21,220 nt of DNA, taken from assembly GCA_903845455.1 (NCBI GenBank), contig CAIMXN010000272.1, positions 1 through 21,220 on the forward strand. Reading direction: 5' to 3'. The notes beneath the pieces are model-generated. The model did no database searches. It worked only from the letters and a program-made list of their open reading frames with translations, and was not told the DNA's origin. Position numbers and translations under genes: made by a program. Each line of letters begins with the position of its first letter. Position 1 is the first letter of the stretch. The DNA comes from an uncultured beta proteobacterium (lineage in GTDB: Bacteria; Pseudomonadota; Gammaproteobacteria; Burkholderiales; Burkholderiaceae). Below are positions 7,072-14,388 of this stretch, piece by piece.

Positions 7072-7564
7072 GCCAGCAAAACCAAACCACCTTACTCAAG
7101 CAACGGCAGACAAACTACTCGCCTTAGGCGGGCAGATTCGCGCTCACCGCAAAGCACTTAATATTAGTGCAACTACCGCTGCGCAAGCCGCTGGAATGTC
7201 GCGTATTACCTTGCATAGGATCGAGTCTGGCGAGCCCTCAGTAACCATGGGTGCCTACTTCAATGCCATGATGGCATTGGGGATTGAATTCGGAATGATT
7301 CTCCCATCACACCCTGAGCCTGCAAAACCACAACACGATGATCATCGTGGCTGGATTCCTGCGCGCATACGACTAGCTGATTACCCGCAGCTCAAACAGC
7401 TTGCTTGGCAAGTGCATGGCACGGATGAGCTAACGCCTACCGAAGCACTAGGAATTTACGATCGCAATTGGCGCCATATTGATGAGAGCTTATTAACCGT
7501 ACACGAGAAACAATTGGTCGAAGCATTGCATTTAGCACTGGGGGAGCAATATGCAAAACTTTAA
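7070..7564 (+). CDS. XRE-family helix-turn-helix protein, probable antitoxin
   Basis: This DNA-binding protein has an N-terminal helix-turn-helix of the Cro/C1 type: GGQIRAHRKALNISATTAAQ followed by AGMSRITLHRIESGEPSVTM. A C-terminal region of about 75 residues (GWIPARIRLADYPQLKQL onward) is typical of antitoxins paired with nucleotidyltransferase toxins. In-frame ATGs also occur at 7049 and 7058, but both lie on the -10 hexamer of the promoter, so the start at 7070 (MPAKPNH) is preferred even though the message would be almost leaderless. The gene overlaps the following NTase gene by 14 bases, a tight coupling typical of a toxin-antitoxin operon. Palindromes over its promoter suggest that it represses itself. 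The antitoxin role is inferred from this pairing. Confidence 0.8.
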   Translation: MPAKPNHLTQATADKLLALGGQIRAHRKALNISATTAAQAAGMSRITLHRIESGEPSVTMGAYFNAMMALGIEFGMILPSHPEPAKPQHDDHRGWIPARIRLADYPQLKQLAWQVHGTDELTPTEALGIYDRNWRHIDESLLTVHEKQLVEALHLALGEQYAKL

Positions 7565-8279
7565 ACGCCCTCACCATCAGAAAATTTCTCAAGTGCTTCA
7601 AGTTCTCAATGGGGCGCTCCTAAAAGAGCATGAGTGTTACTTTGCGGGAGGTACGGCAATAGCACTTCGATATGGGGAATATCGAGAGTCCGTTGATATC
7701 GATTTTTTGATATCTAATCTTGATCAGTATCGCACCTTACGAGAACTACTCACCAGCCCAGCAGGAATTTCTGCGATCGTTCGCGCAGATGCAAATCCCC
7801 TGGAACAAATCGGGGACATCCGTGCCGACCAGTACGGCATTCGAACAAAAGTACAGATAGGCGACAGCACAGTCAAATTTGAAATTGTTCTAGAAGGGCG
7901 AATCGTATTAGCAATTCCCGGGGCTAAAGATGAAATATGCGGAATTACTACCTTGTGCCCTTTGGATATGGTAACCAGTAAATTGCTCGCTAATGCAGAT
8001 CGCTGGAGAGACGATGGGGTATTTAGTCGAGACATTATCGATCTGGCAATGATGAATCCGTCACTCCCATTGCTAAGGGATGCGATAGTCAAAGCCGAAA
8101 AGCCTTATGGACAATCCATACTTCAGTCACTTGAAAAATCGATTAACCGCCTGCAAGACCACGATAACGGCTGGTTAGATCGCTGCATGATGGTGATGGA
8201 TGTGAATGTGCCTAAAGCCACTGTTTGGAAACAACTCAACAACTTACTTAGAGTGCTGCCCAAGCGAGTCCCATCTTAG
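7551..8279 (+). CDS. AbiEii/AbiGii-type nucleotidyltransferase toxin
   Basis: A nucleotidyltransferase-fold protein of the AbiEii/AbiGii (DUF1814) group. Known members transfer nucleotides to RNA or act as abortive-infection toxins. The nucleotide-binding and metal sites are recognisable: FAGGTAIALRYGEYRESVDIDF holds the Gly-Gly-Thr loop (33-35) and acidic residues Asp49 and Asp51; Glu111 in KFEIVLEG is the probable third carboxylate. The MVTSKLLANADRW segment with Lys144, followed by RDIIDL, is the usual downstream motif. The length of 242 residues suits the family. A strong ribosome-binding site (GGGGGAG) sits 4-5 bases before the ATG, inside the end of the XRE gene. Pairing with an XRE-type partner rather than the winged-helix AbiEi makes this a variant arrangement. 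It appears intact. Confidence 0.85.
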   Translation: MQNFKRPHHQKISQVLQVLNGALLKEHECYFAGGTAIALRYGEYRESVDIDFLISNLDQYRTLRELLTSPAGISAIVRADANPLEQIGDIRADQYGIRTKVQIGDSTVKFEIVLEGRIVLAIPGAKDEICGITTLCPLDMVTSKLLANADRWRDDGVFSRDIIDLAMMNPSLPLLRDAIVKAEKPYGQSILQSLEKSINRLQDHDNGWLDRCMMVMDVNVPKATVWKQLNNLLRVLPKRVPS

Positions 8280-8512
8280 CTGATTGAGTTGCACCCCAAA
8301 TCAACATTCATTGGAGCGCCTGAGAAAACCTATGGGATGCTAATGCCGCATAGCGAGCGTAGTTTAAGTTGCTAGGCAAAAGTCTGCTGGCCTGACAAAC
8401 CGGCCTTAAAGAAGCGGCCCATCAAATGTCCTGTCACAAAGATAAGTTCATCAAAAAAATAATTTGAAGAATTGGCACAAAAAAACCCATCTCGAGCACA
8501 GGCGTCCGAAAG

Positions 8513-9106
8513 CTAGACTTTCATTGACGGCATGCTTTTCAATAGCTCCTCTGCAAATCGTCGGAGCATCCTAAAGTGATTATTTACCATTGGCTCTGAG
8601 ACTGTTGTACCGTCATGCTGAACCCGCGTCCTAATCCAAAACCCTTCCTGCGCTGCACGCAAATCATCATCCGGCTCACCTACATGAGCGCCTCCATCTT
8701 TGTTTGCAGCAGCTAAAACAATCTGCTTCCTAGATAAAAGCCTTCCATTACGAATAAAAACTAGCTCATTCCACCAATCAGCCCCTGAAATAGTGGGAGC
8801 GCCTTCTTGTATCGGGTCATACTCCCAGCTCTCACCAATTGTTACTCCGCCCATAAGTTCTCCAAAATCAATTTCATATACTGATTCGATTGGAACAGAT
8901 TTTGCAGTCGTAACTATCTGTATAGCGTCTTTATTTCCAAGCTGTTGAAAAAGTGAAATGCTGTACTTGGTGTCATGAAAAAGCACTCTCACAGCTACGG
9001 CAATACGCAAGGCCTCTTCTTTGCAACCTTCGTCATACAGCAACGTGGAATTTTTTAGAAAGACAATTTGCCGCCTTAATTGCTCGACAAGATCTTGGGA
9101 AGACAT
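8513..9106 (-). CDS. Conserved-looking hypothetical protein of 197 residues
   Basis: I do not recognise a named family. The N-terminal 65 residues look helical (EALRIAVAVRVLFHDTKYSISLFQQLG), resembling the start of several uncharacterised bacterial proteins. A strand-rich middle holds WWNELVFIRNGRLLSRKQIV followed by LAAANKDGGAHVGEPDDDLR, and the last 30 residues (FRMLRRFAEELLKSM) are helical. No transmembrane helix, signal peptide or classical catalytic motif is seen. The HDT and NKDGGAH segments are the most likely functional spots. The gene stands alone on the minus strand, 233 bases from the AbiEii-like gene and downstream of repeat copy B. No clear Shine-Dalgarno sequence precedes the ATG. 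Position among toxin-antitoxin genes hints at an accessory or defence role, but that is guilt by association only. Confidence 0.65.
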   Translation of the reverse strand: MSSQDLVEQLRRQIVFLKNSTLLYDEGCKEEALRIAVAVRVLFHDTKYSISLFQQLGNKDAIQIVTTAKSVPIESVYEIDFGELMGGVTIGESWEYDPIQEGAPTISGADWWNELVFIRNGRLLSRKQIVLAAANKDGGAHVGEPDDDLRAAQEGFWIRTRVQHDGTTVSEPMVNNHFRMLRRFAEELLKSMPSMKV

Positions 9107-9173
9107 TTGTGAAATCGCATTCTTATAAATTGATTACACACATCCTACCTTAATCAATTTTGAAAAACTGTCG

Positions 9174-9392
9174 ATGCCATTTTGGGGAAGTTTGATGCCG
9201 ATGGGTGCTAAGGCTCACAGTGAGTATCGAGCGCCAGGACCAATCCAGCTTAGAGCCAATAAATAGAGGTCTACTAATTATCTTGCCAACACACCCTAAG
9301 GGTTAATTTAATTTTAATTTGGACTGCTTTAGCTCGAGTAGTCCCATCAATAGAGCACCAAAATATTGACAAGCATATCTAAACCTTCCAAC
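9174..9392. repeat. Repeat element, copy B (about 220 bp)
   Basis: This is the second copy of the element at 6486-6687, in the same orientation, with the strongest match near 9343-9392. It begins just after the stop codon of the small XRE gene (read on the minus strand) and ends shortly before the 197-residue gene. In both copies the element lies between two minus-strand genes or fragments. It has no long open frame. Short frames ending in similar residues (CQYFGAL in both copies after allowing one-base shifts) hint that part of it may be a decayed coding tail. Confidence 0.5.
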
Positions 9393-9612
9393 GCACGCCA
9401 GCACCAGAGTCTGGAGTACCAATAAATTCAATTCCTGCTTTTTCAAAAGCCTTTTCAATTGCTTCCAAAGTTTTAGAGTGGGTGCCTGGTACGCCCTCCA
9501 AAGACTCTAGACGCATTAAGGTTGAAAAACCCAACCCTGTTTTTTCCGCTAAATCTTTCCCGCTCCACCGGAGCATAGCGCGCGCTGCACGAATTTGATT
9601 GCTTGTAATCAA
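9379..9612 (-). CDS. Small XRE-family transcriptional regulator
   Basis: A 77-residue protein that is almost entirely a Cro/C1-type helix-turn-helix: ITSNQIRAARAMLRWSGKDL, then AEKTGLGFSTLMRLESLEG and the conserved KTLEAIEKAFEKAGIEFI end. Many stand-alone regulators share this 'QIRAARALLRWSQKDLA' opening, which supports the TTG at 9612 as the true start even though no good ribosome-binding site precedes it; the next ATG would cut off the first 11 residues. A very AT-rich region lies upstream. No toxin partner is adjacent: copy B of the repeated element follows directly. It may regulate a mobile-element function or be an orphaned regulator. Function beyond DNA binding cannot be told from sequence. 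Confidence 0.78.
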   Translation of the reverse strand: MITSNQIRAARAMLRWSGKDLAEKTGLGFSTLMRLESLEGVPGTHSKTLEAIEKAFEKAGIEFIGTPDSGAGVRWKV

Positions 9613-9777
9613 GATATATTTGCTGTATAATTAGTATTAATTACTTATTTATGATTATTATTTATTAATAAAGAGATAAAAAAGCATCAGAAGTAAGATT
9701 TTGCCCAGTATTGAGACATTTGTCTAGAAGTATCCGAAAGCCCAGAAGCAAACCATCCCGACCACAGAGAGCCATAA

Positions 9778-10734
9778 ATGACGAACCTACCAAACAATGC
9801 ATCAGCATTAACCCATGCAAATCTGAACGACTTAAAAATCAGAATTGATCCCAGGGAGCTTTTGGCTAATACCCTTGAGAAAATTGAGGGTGCCTACGCA
9901 TACGCATCCATTCGCGCCTATAGAGCCGACTTCAATGCCTTCATTCAATTTTGCGAGGAATGCAATGAAGATGCATTGCCCGCCCTCCCCTTAGTTATAG
10001 CTAATTTCATTACCAAGCTTTCAAACGGCAAGCGAAGTTCAGCCGGTATTCGTAGAGCCATCTGTGGAATATCTACCATTCACAAACTCAATCGCATGGA
10101 TGACCCCACCAAGGATCCCGATGTCACGATTGAAATGCGCAGAATGCATCGAAAACTTGGGCGCTCCTCGAATCAAGCGGGCAGCATAAATTTAGATACC
10201 CTTGAAAAGATGATATTGGCTACCGATGATTCAACCAGAGGCCTGCGAGATAGGGCCTTATTACTTGTGGCTTACGACACCTTATGTAGGCGCAGTGAAT
10301 TAGTTTCACTACAAGTCAAAGATGTCAAAATAACCATTAAAAATGGGGTTGAGAGTACTTCGATCCTACTGAGAAAAAGTAAGACCGATCAAGATTCAAT
10401 GGGTAAAGTATTGCGCCTAAGTCCAAGGGCCGGACTTGCATTGATGGAGTGGATAAAGCAACTTCCTGAGGGGCAAGAAAAAATCATGGCTAGCGTTAAC
10501 AGAGCCCATATTATTGGTTCTGCAGTGGGGGCAGGCCAGATTAACCGTATCTACAAGAGGATTGCTAGGGCAGCCGGATTAGATGAATCAGTCATTAAGG
10601 GGATCAGCGGTCACTCCATGCGAGTAGGTGCGGCTCAAGATTTATTGAGCTCTGGAGCAAGCATGCCAATCATGATGCAACGGGGGAGATGGTCTAAGTC
10701 AGATACGGTGATGCGGTATGTAGAACACATTTAA
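9778..10734 (+). CDS. Tyrosine recombinase / phage-type integrase
   Basis: A complete tyrosine recombinase of normal size (318 residues). The N-terminal SAM-like core-binding domain covers about residues 30-125 (SIRAYRADFNAFIQFCEE). The catalytic domain has Arg171 in CRRSEL, Lys202 in RKSKTDQ, His279-x-x-Arg282 in SGHSMRVG, Trp305 in GRWSKSD and the nucleophile Tyr314 in MRYVEH. All expected active-site residues are present, so it is probably functional. The ATG follows a purine-rich stretch (CAGAGAG) about 10 bases upstream. No adjacent excisionase is seen. A decayed second copy of its C-terminal end lies 350 bases downstream. It closes the accessory island on the side facing the polysaccharide genes and is likely to have helped gather that region. 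Confidence 0.88.
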   Translation: MTNLPNNASALTHANLNDLKIRIDPRELLANTLEKIEGAYAYASIRAYRADFNAFIQFCEECNEDALPALPLVIANFITKLSNGKRSSAGIRRAICGISTIHKLNRMDDPTKDPDVTIEMRRMHRKLGRSSNQAGSINLDTLEKMILATDDSTRGLRDRALLLVAYDTLCRRSELVSLQVKDVKITIKNGVESTSILLRKSKTDQDSMGKVLRLSPRAGLALMEWIKQLPEGQEKIMASVNRAHIIGSAVGAGQINRIYKRIARAAGLDESVIKGISGHSMRVGAAQDLLSSGASMPIMMQRGRWSKSDTVMRYVEHI

Positions 10735-11091
10735 ATTTTTCAGCAGGAAACAACGATCTCAATACTCCCTATCGCTAATGCGGGTGTACTCATAAATTGC
10801 AAGTTGGGGCCCCATAAGCTGCAAGTTGATCCACCATAAAGTGCAAGTCAACTGAACGAGGTAAGAAATAGGTAAAAATTGGAAATACCTACATTGGCCG
10901 AATAAGGGGGTAGATTAATTTTCATCGGATAAATCAACAGATAGCTAACTTATTTTGATAAATTCAATCTTGAAAGAAAAATTTGACGTAGTGAGGAAGA
11001 AAAAATCTTTTTATAGATATCAACCGAGCGGGAAAAGTTACTGAAAAATTAAGCGCGGGACAAAGACTTGCAGGTTATGAACACACCCACA
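10735..11091. other. Non-coding region between intact integrase and its remnant
   Basis: About 357 bases hold no supported gene. The left part contains three 22-bp tandem repeats resembling an insertion-sequence end. The remainder (about 10860-11091) is AT-rich with only short open frames and no recognisable products. Its position between an integrase and the tail of a second one suggests the scar of an insertion followed by a deletion. Confidence 0.45.
10785..10850. repeat. Three 22-bp tandem repeats, possible IS21-family end remnant
   Basis: GCAAGTTG or GCAAGTCA occurs at 10799, 10821 and 10843, exactly 22 bases apart; the first two units also share CCATAA at their right. IS21-family ends typically contain several such repeats that bind the transposase, often with the word GCAAGTTG just inside a TG terminus, and a TG lies at 10785-10786. 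No istA or istB gene and no opposite end are present, so this would be a solo end. Iterons or a regulator-binding array are alternatives. Confidence 0.45.
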
Positions 11092-11235
11092 GAAGGGATC
11101 AGTGGGCATTCTATGCGGGTGGGTGCAGCTCAGGATTTACTCAATTCGGGAGCAAGTATGCCAATTATTATACAGCGCGGAAGATGGTCGAAGACGGATA
11201 CGGTAATGAGATATGTGGAACACTCTAATTGCTAG
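11092..11235 (+). pseudogene. Integrase C-terminal remnant
   Basis: A 47-codon reading (EGISGHSMRVGAAQDLL to RYVEHSNC, then TAG) matches residues about 275-317 of the intact integrase at 9778-10734, with four differences in 43 residues. The DNA matches at about four bases in five. It retains the His-x-x-Arg box, Trp and the catalytic Tyr, but nothing upstream encodes the rest of the domain, so it cannot be active. The level of divergence shows that it came from a related integrase rather than from a recent local duplication. This suggests at least two integration events at this place. Confidence 0.88.
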
Positions 11236-11264
11236 ACTTAGAAAGCAGCATCAATAAAGCAGTT

Positions 11265-11600
11265 CTAGATCTTCAATCCAATTCTAGCCATACGAGTCTC
11301 AATCTTTACTTGAGCCCAAGGTGCAATATTGACATATTCAATTTTTTGGTATAGGAACTTACGAATGGTAGCCGCATGTAGGCCAATGAGCTCATTGGCA
11401 ATAACAACCCCGGGCTCATCTAGAGTAACCGCATCCAAAGCAATCTGGGTACTACCGCATAGAATTTTGAAGACCCCTGAATCCCTTGGATTGGGTAGCT
11501 CCTCAATAATGAAATATAAGACCCCATCCTGATATACGGGGCTTATAAATGAATCCATAAAAAATTGCTTAAGATCAGAGAGAAATGTATTAACTGACAT
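11265..11600 (-). CDS. Hypothetical protein of 111 residues
   Basis: I do not recognise this protein. It appears soluble with mixed alpha/beta structure: strands in DGVLYFIIEEL and GVFKILCGSTQIALDAV, and a helical stretch NELIGLHAATIRKFLYQKI. There is no signal peptide, transmembrane helix or catalytic motif that I can name. It is read in the same direction as the polysaccharide genes and lies 71 bases after the WbpM-like gene, so it may be the last gene of that transcript, or belong to the island boundary. Only a weak GGA ribosome-binding site precedes its ATG. The long opposite-strand open frame over the same bases is treated as a shadow. Reality of the gene is likely but not certain. Confidence 0.55.
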   Translation of the reverse strand: MSVNTFLSDLKQFFMDSFISPVYQDGVLYFIIEELPNPRDSGVFKILCGSTQIALDAVTLDEPGVVIANELIGLHAATIRKFLYQKIEYVNIAPWAQVKIETRMARIGLKI

Positions 11601-11671
11601 AATCCATCACTGCTTTAAAAATGCATCAAGATCATGGCCCAAACATCAGGCTTAAATAGGGCACTCATGGT

Positions 11672-13654
11672 TTAGGAATTCTCCCCCCCCCCATTCCAAT
11701 CTACTGCATCGCCATTAGGCTGATAGCCAGGCACTAACTTTTTGAGCATAGCTCTAATCAACTTGGCATCACATGCATCCAAGGCAACATTAAGCTTTTC
11801 AAGCTCTTGCCGCAAATCACTCCAAGACAAGAATTCTTCATGTGCCTTCATGATTTTTGGGTGGGCTGTTGGCTGTGGATTATCACCAATCAAGAGTTCT
11901 TCATAGAGCTTTTCGCCTGAACGTAAACCAGTGACTTCAATCTCTATGTCGCCATGAGGGTGAGCTTCATCCTTGACCAAGAGACCTGATAAATACACCA
12001 TCTTGACTGCCAAATCATGAATACGCACGGGCTCGCCCATGTCTAATACAAAGACATCACCCCCAACAGCCATGGCACTGGCTTGAATCACCAACTGCGC
12101 CGCTTCGGGAATAGTCATGAAATAGCGAGTCACTTCAGAATGTGTCAGCGTAATCGGGCCGCCTGCCGCAATCTGAGCGCTAAAAAGCGGTGCCACAGAC
12201 CCTGATGAGCCCAGCACATTACCAAATCGCACCATCGAAAAATTGGTTGAATGATCGTCTTTAATATCTGCCATTGCTTGTAAAACGAGTTCAGCAATGC
12301 GCTTGCTGGCACCCATGATATTCGTTGGTCTGACAGCCTTATCAGTGCTCACTAAAATAAAATTGCTTACACCGCACTCTAGGCTCGCTTGGGCGCAGGT
12401 GAATGTTCCAAAAACATTATTGCGAATGCCTTCAGCAGGATTTTGCTCCACCAATGGAACATGTTTATATGCAGCCGCATGAAAGACTGTATTTGGCTGA
12501 TGAGCTCTAAAGATCTTTCGCAACAAATCGCTATCTCGAACTGAGGCTAAGCAAGCCACTAATTTGATTGGCAAAGTTGAGTGAGATAGAGAATCTTTTC
12601 CATCACCGCCATTCGCCAAATCATCATGCTTAAGCGCGGTAACTGCTTTCTTTAATTCCTCATAAATTGAATAGAGGGAGTGCTCGCTACTATCGAGCAG
12701 GATTAATGATTTAGGAGAAAACTTTATAATTTGACGGCATAGCTCACTACCAATGGAGCCGCCCGCTCCAGTTACCAAAACAACTTGGTCGCGAATATTT
12801 TTTTCTAATAACCCTACTTCAGGCGGAACTACTGCTCTACCGAGCAAGTCATTCATATCCAAATCATGTAAGTCTGAAATCCTTACCCGACCAGAAGCTA
12901 AATCAATTAGTCCAGGCAAGGTGCGAACACGTACGCCACATCCGTTTAATGAAGCAATAATTTCGCTTCTGCGATCTTGACTAGCAGAGGGAATAGCCAG
13001 AAGCACATCTGTAATGTCTAGTCGATGGATAAGATCTTGCAAATCAGTATTGGGGTATACAGAAATCCCATTCACTGTGCTTCCCTGCAAATGAGGGTCA
13101 TCATCAATAAAACCTTTGACCAACATTTCTTTATTGCTAGTGATGCCTGATGCCAATTGACGGCCTGCTGAGCCAACTCCATAAATCAGCGCAACAGGCT
13201 GAGCTCGATGAAATGACTTTTGAACATTATTGATGCTTCCCAACCAATAGCGCACAAAATATCGACTGGTACCAATTCCGATAAACAATAGGATTGGTTG
13301 AATGACGCCAATTGACCGAGGCACGTCGTCCACCCCAAAGAGTGTAAATGTGCAGAAGAATAAGCCCGTGTAAATGATGAAAACGCGCGCCATTGAAGCG
13401 AGTGCAGCCGAGCCAACATATCTAAAAATAGCTCGGTATAAGCCAAAAGAAATAAAGAGTGGAAATGAAAATCCAATGGCAGCAAGGAGAGCTATCCACT
13501 GTTGGCCTTGAAAATGGCCCCACTGGTCTAAGCGAAGACCAAAAGCTAACCAAACACTGAATGCGCAAATAATGACATCACAGTACATCACCACACCCCT
13601 CTTAACTGAGCGAGGAAGGTTTAATAGTGACTGTTTAGCTGTATTAATGGGCAC
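11672..13654 (-). CDS. wbpM: WbpM/CapD-like UDP-GlcNAc 4,6-dehydratase, membrane-anchored
   Basis: This inner-membrane nucleotide-sugar dehydratase converts UDP-GlcNAc to UDP-4-keto-6-deoxy-GlcNAc, the first step to QuiNAc, FucNAc or bacillosamine-type sugars. Four hydrophobic segments lie at about residues 21-40, 53-75, 88-106 and 115-138. A first Rossmann-like domain follows (ALIYGVGSAGRQLASGI, about 155-171), then the SDR catalytic domain with TGAGGSIG (295-302), AAYKHVPLVE (394-403) and STDKAVRPTNIMGASKR (436-452). The usual SDR tyrosine is Met447, with Ser436 and Lys451, as in WbpM/FlaA1-type enzymes. The length of 660 residues is normal for the long form. It starts at GTG (13654); two TATAAT words within 15 bases upstream suggest its own promoter. 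A run of ten G (on the coding strand) lies eight codons from the end. Confidence 0.92.
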   Translation of the reverse strand: MPINTAKQSLLNLPRSVKRGVVMYCDVIICAFSVWLAFGLRLDQWGHFQGQQWIALLAAIGFSFPLFISFGLYRAIFRYVGSAALASMARVFIIYTGLFFCTFTLFGVDDVPRSIGVIQPILLFIGIGTSRYFVRYWLGSINNVQKSFHRAQPVALIYGVGSAGRQLASGITSNKEMLVKGFIDDDPHLQGSTVNGISVYPNTDLQDLIHRLDITDVLLAIPSASQDRRSEIIASLNGCGVRVRTLPGLIDLASGRVRISDLHDLDMNDLLGRAVVPPEVGLLEKNIRDQVVLVTGAGGSIGSELCRQIIKFSPKSLILLDSSEHSLYSIYEELKKAVTALKHDDLANGGDGKDSLSHSTLPIKLVACLASVRDSDLLRKIFRAHQPNTVFHAAAYKHVPLVEQNPAEGIRNNVFGTFTCAQASLECGVSNFILVSTDKAVRPTNIMGASKRIAELVLQAMADIKDDHSTNFSMVRFGNVLGSSGSVAPLFSAQIAAGGPITLTHSEVTRYFMTIPEAAQLVIQASAMAVGGDVFVLDMGEPVRIHDLAVKMVYLSGLLVKDEAHPHGDIEIEVTGLRSGEKLYEELLIGDNPQPTAHPKIMKAHEEFLSWSDLRQELEKLNVALDACDAKLIRAMLKKLVPGYQPNGDAVDWNGGGENS

Positions 13655-13812
13655 GAATTTGATTATAAATTATATAGTCAAGCTAAGGGAATTTAGTATT
13701 TAGCGAGGCAGATGAGCCATTCTGCTATAAAAATATACTGGGCATCATTAATGCTAAGTTGATAGTTGCCTTGTTAGCGGAAGTGTGTCAGCAAAAAATA
13801 AAAAACGCATTC

Positions 13813-13835
13813 AAAAAAAAACCCAAGCTAATGGG
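13813..13835 (-). terminator. Possible weak intrinsic terminator after the sugar transferase
   Basis: On the minus strand CCCA (13835-13832) and TGGG (13825-13822) form a short 4-bp stem around a 6-base loop, followed at once by nine T (13821-13813). The stem overlaps the stop codon of the sugar transferase. The stem is weak, so termination would be partial. If it works, it would separate the upstream operon from the WbpM-like gene, which has its own AT-rich upstream region. Confidence 0.35.
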
Positions 13836-14388
13836 AAACTCCGGCTCGCCGAACCACCTTTAAAAAGGTTAAGCCTAATATCTTCACATCAAACCAGAAA
13901 GACTGCCTCTGGAGATACTTTACCTCATACTGCACTTTAAGGGGAATGGATAATTCATCACGGCCATTGACTTGTGCCCAACCGGTTAATCCTGGCACCA
14001 TATTATCTACGCCATATTGTTTTCGCAAGGCAATTAAATCAGCTTGATTAAATAGTGCTGGGCGTGGCCCCACAAAACTCATGTCGCCAACCAAAATACT
14101 CCATAACTGTGGCAATTCATCTAGGCTAGATTTTCGTAAAAATGAGCCCACTGGTGTTAAGTACTGACTCGAGTTGGCAAGCAAATGAGTTGGAACAGTA
14201 GGTGTTCCAATATGCATGGTACGAAACTTGGGCATTTTGAAAATAACATTCCGCCTACCGACCCTACTGGACCAATAAAAAGCGGGGCCAGATGAAGTTA
14301 ATCGAATGACAAAGGCTATAACCAAAATTGGTAGCGCTAATACTATAGAAATAAAGAGCGCTAATACAAGATCAAATAAGCGCTTCAT
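13828..14388 (-). CDS. Initiating sugar-phosphate transferase (PglC/WreU-like)
   Basis: A bacterial sugar transferase that moves a sugar-1-phosphate from a UDP-sugar to undecaprenyl phosphate, the first membrane step of repeat-unit assembly. One N-terminal hydrophobic segment (LVLALFISIVLALPILVIAF) forms the re-entrant membrane helix of this monotopic family. The motifs KMPKFRTMH, SSLDELPQLWSILVGDMS with the catalytic Asp-Glu pair, VGPRP and PGLTGWAQVNGR are all present. At about 186 residues it is the short, PglC-like form without the extra N-terminal domain of WbaP. I chose the ATG at 14388 (MKRLFDL) over 14400 because this is the family's usual opening and it forms an ATGA overlap with the small ORF before it. 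Neighbouring dehydratase and reductase genes suggest QuiNAc-1-P or a related sugar as substrate. Confidence 0.88.
   Translation of the reverse strand: MKRLFDLVLALFISIVLALPILVIAFVIRLTSSGPAFYWSSRVGRRNVIFKMPKFRTMHIGTPTVPTHLLANSSQYLTPVGSFLRKSSLDELPQLWSILVGDMSFVGPRPALFNQADLIALRKQYGVDNMVPGLTGWAQVNGRDELSIPLKVQYEVKYLQRQSFWFDVKILGLTFLKVVRRAGVSH

Noticed and set aside
7724..8092. 122-codon minus-strand frame inside the AbiEii-like gene
   Set aside because: It lies wholly within a well-supported gene on the other strand and has no family resemblance.
8280..8512. Terminator or regulatory structure after the AbiEii-like gene
   Set aside because: Only 4-bp GGCC repeats and an unpaired A-run are present; no stable stem followed by T could be defined.
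6486..9392. Integron cassette array with attC sites
   Set aside because: The repeated element is suggestive, but I could not find the paired GTTRRRY and RYYYAAC core sites, genes are on both strands, and neither recombinase shows the extra integron-integrase domain.
10799..10850. Plasmid-type replication iterons
   Set aside because: Only three units, no replication initiator gene or DnaA boxes nearby; an insertion-sequence end fits better.
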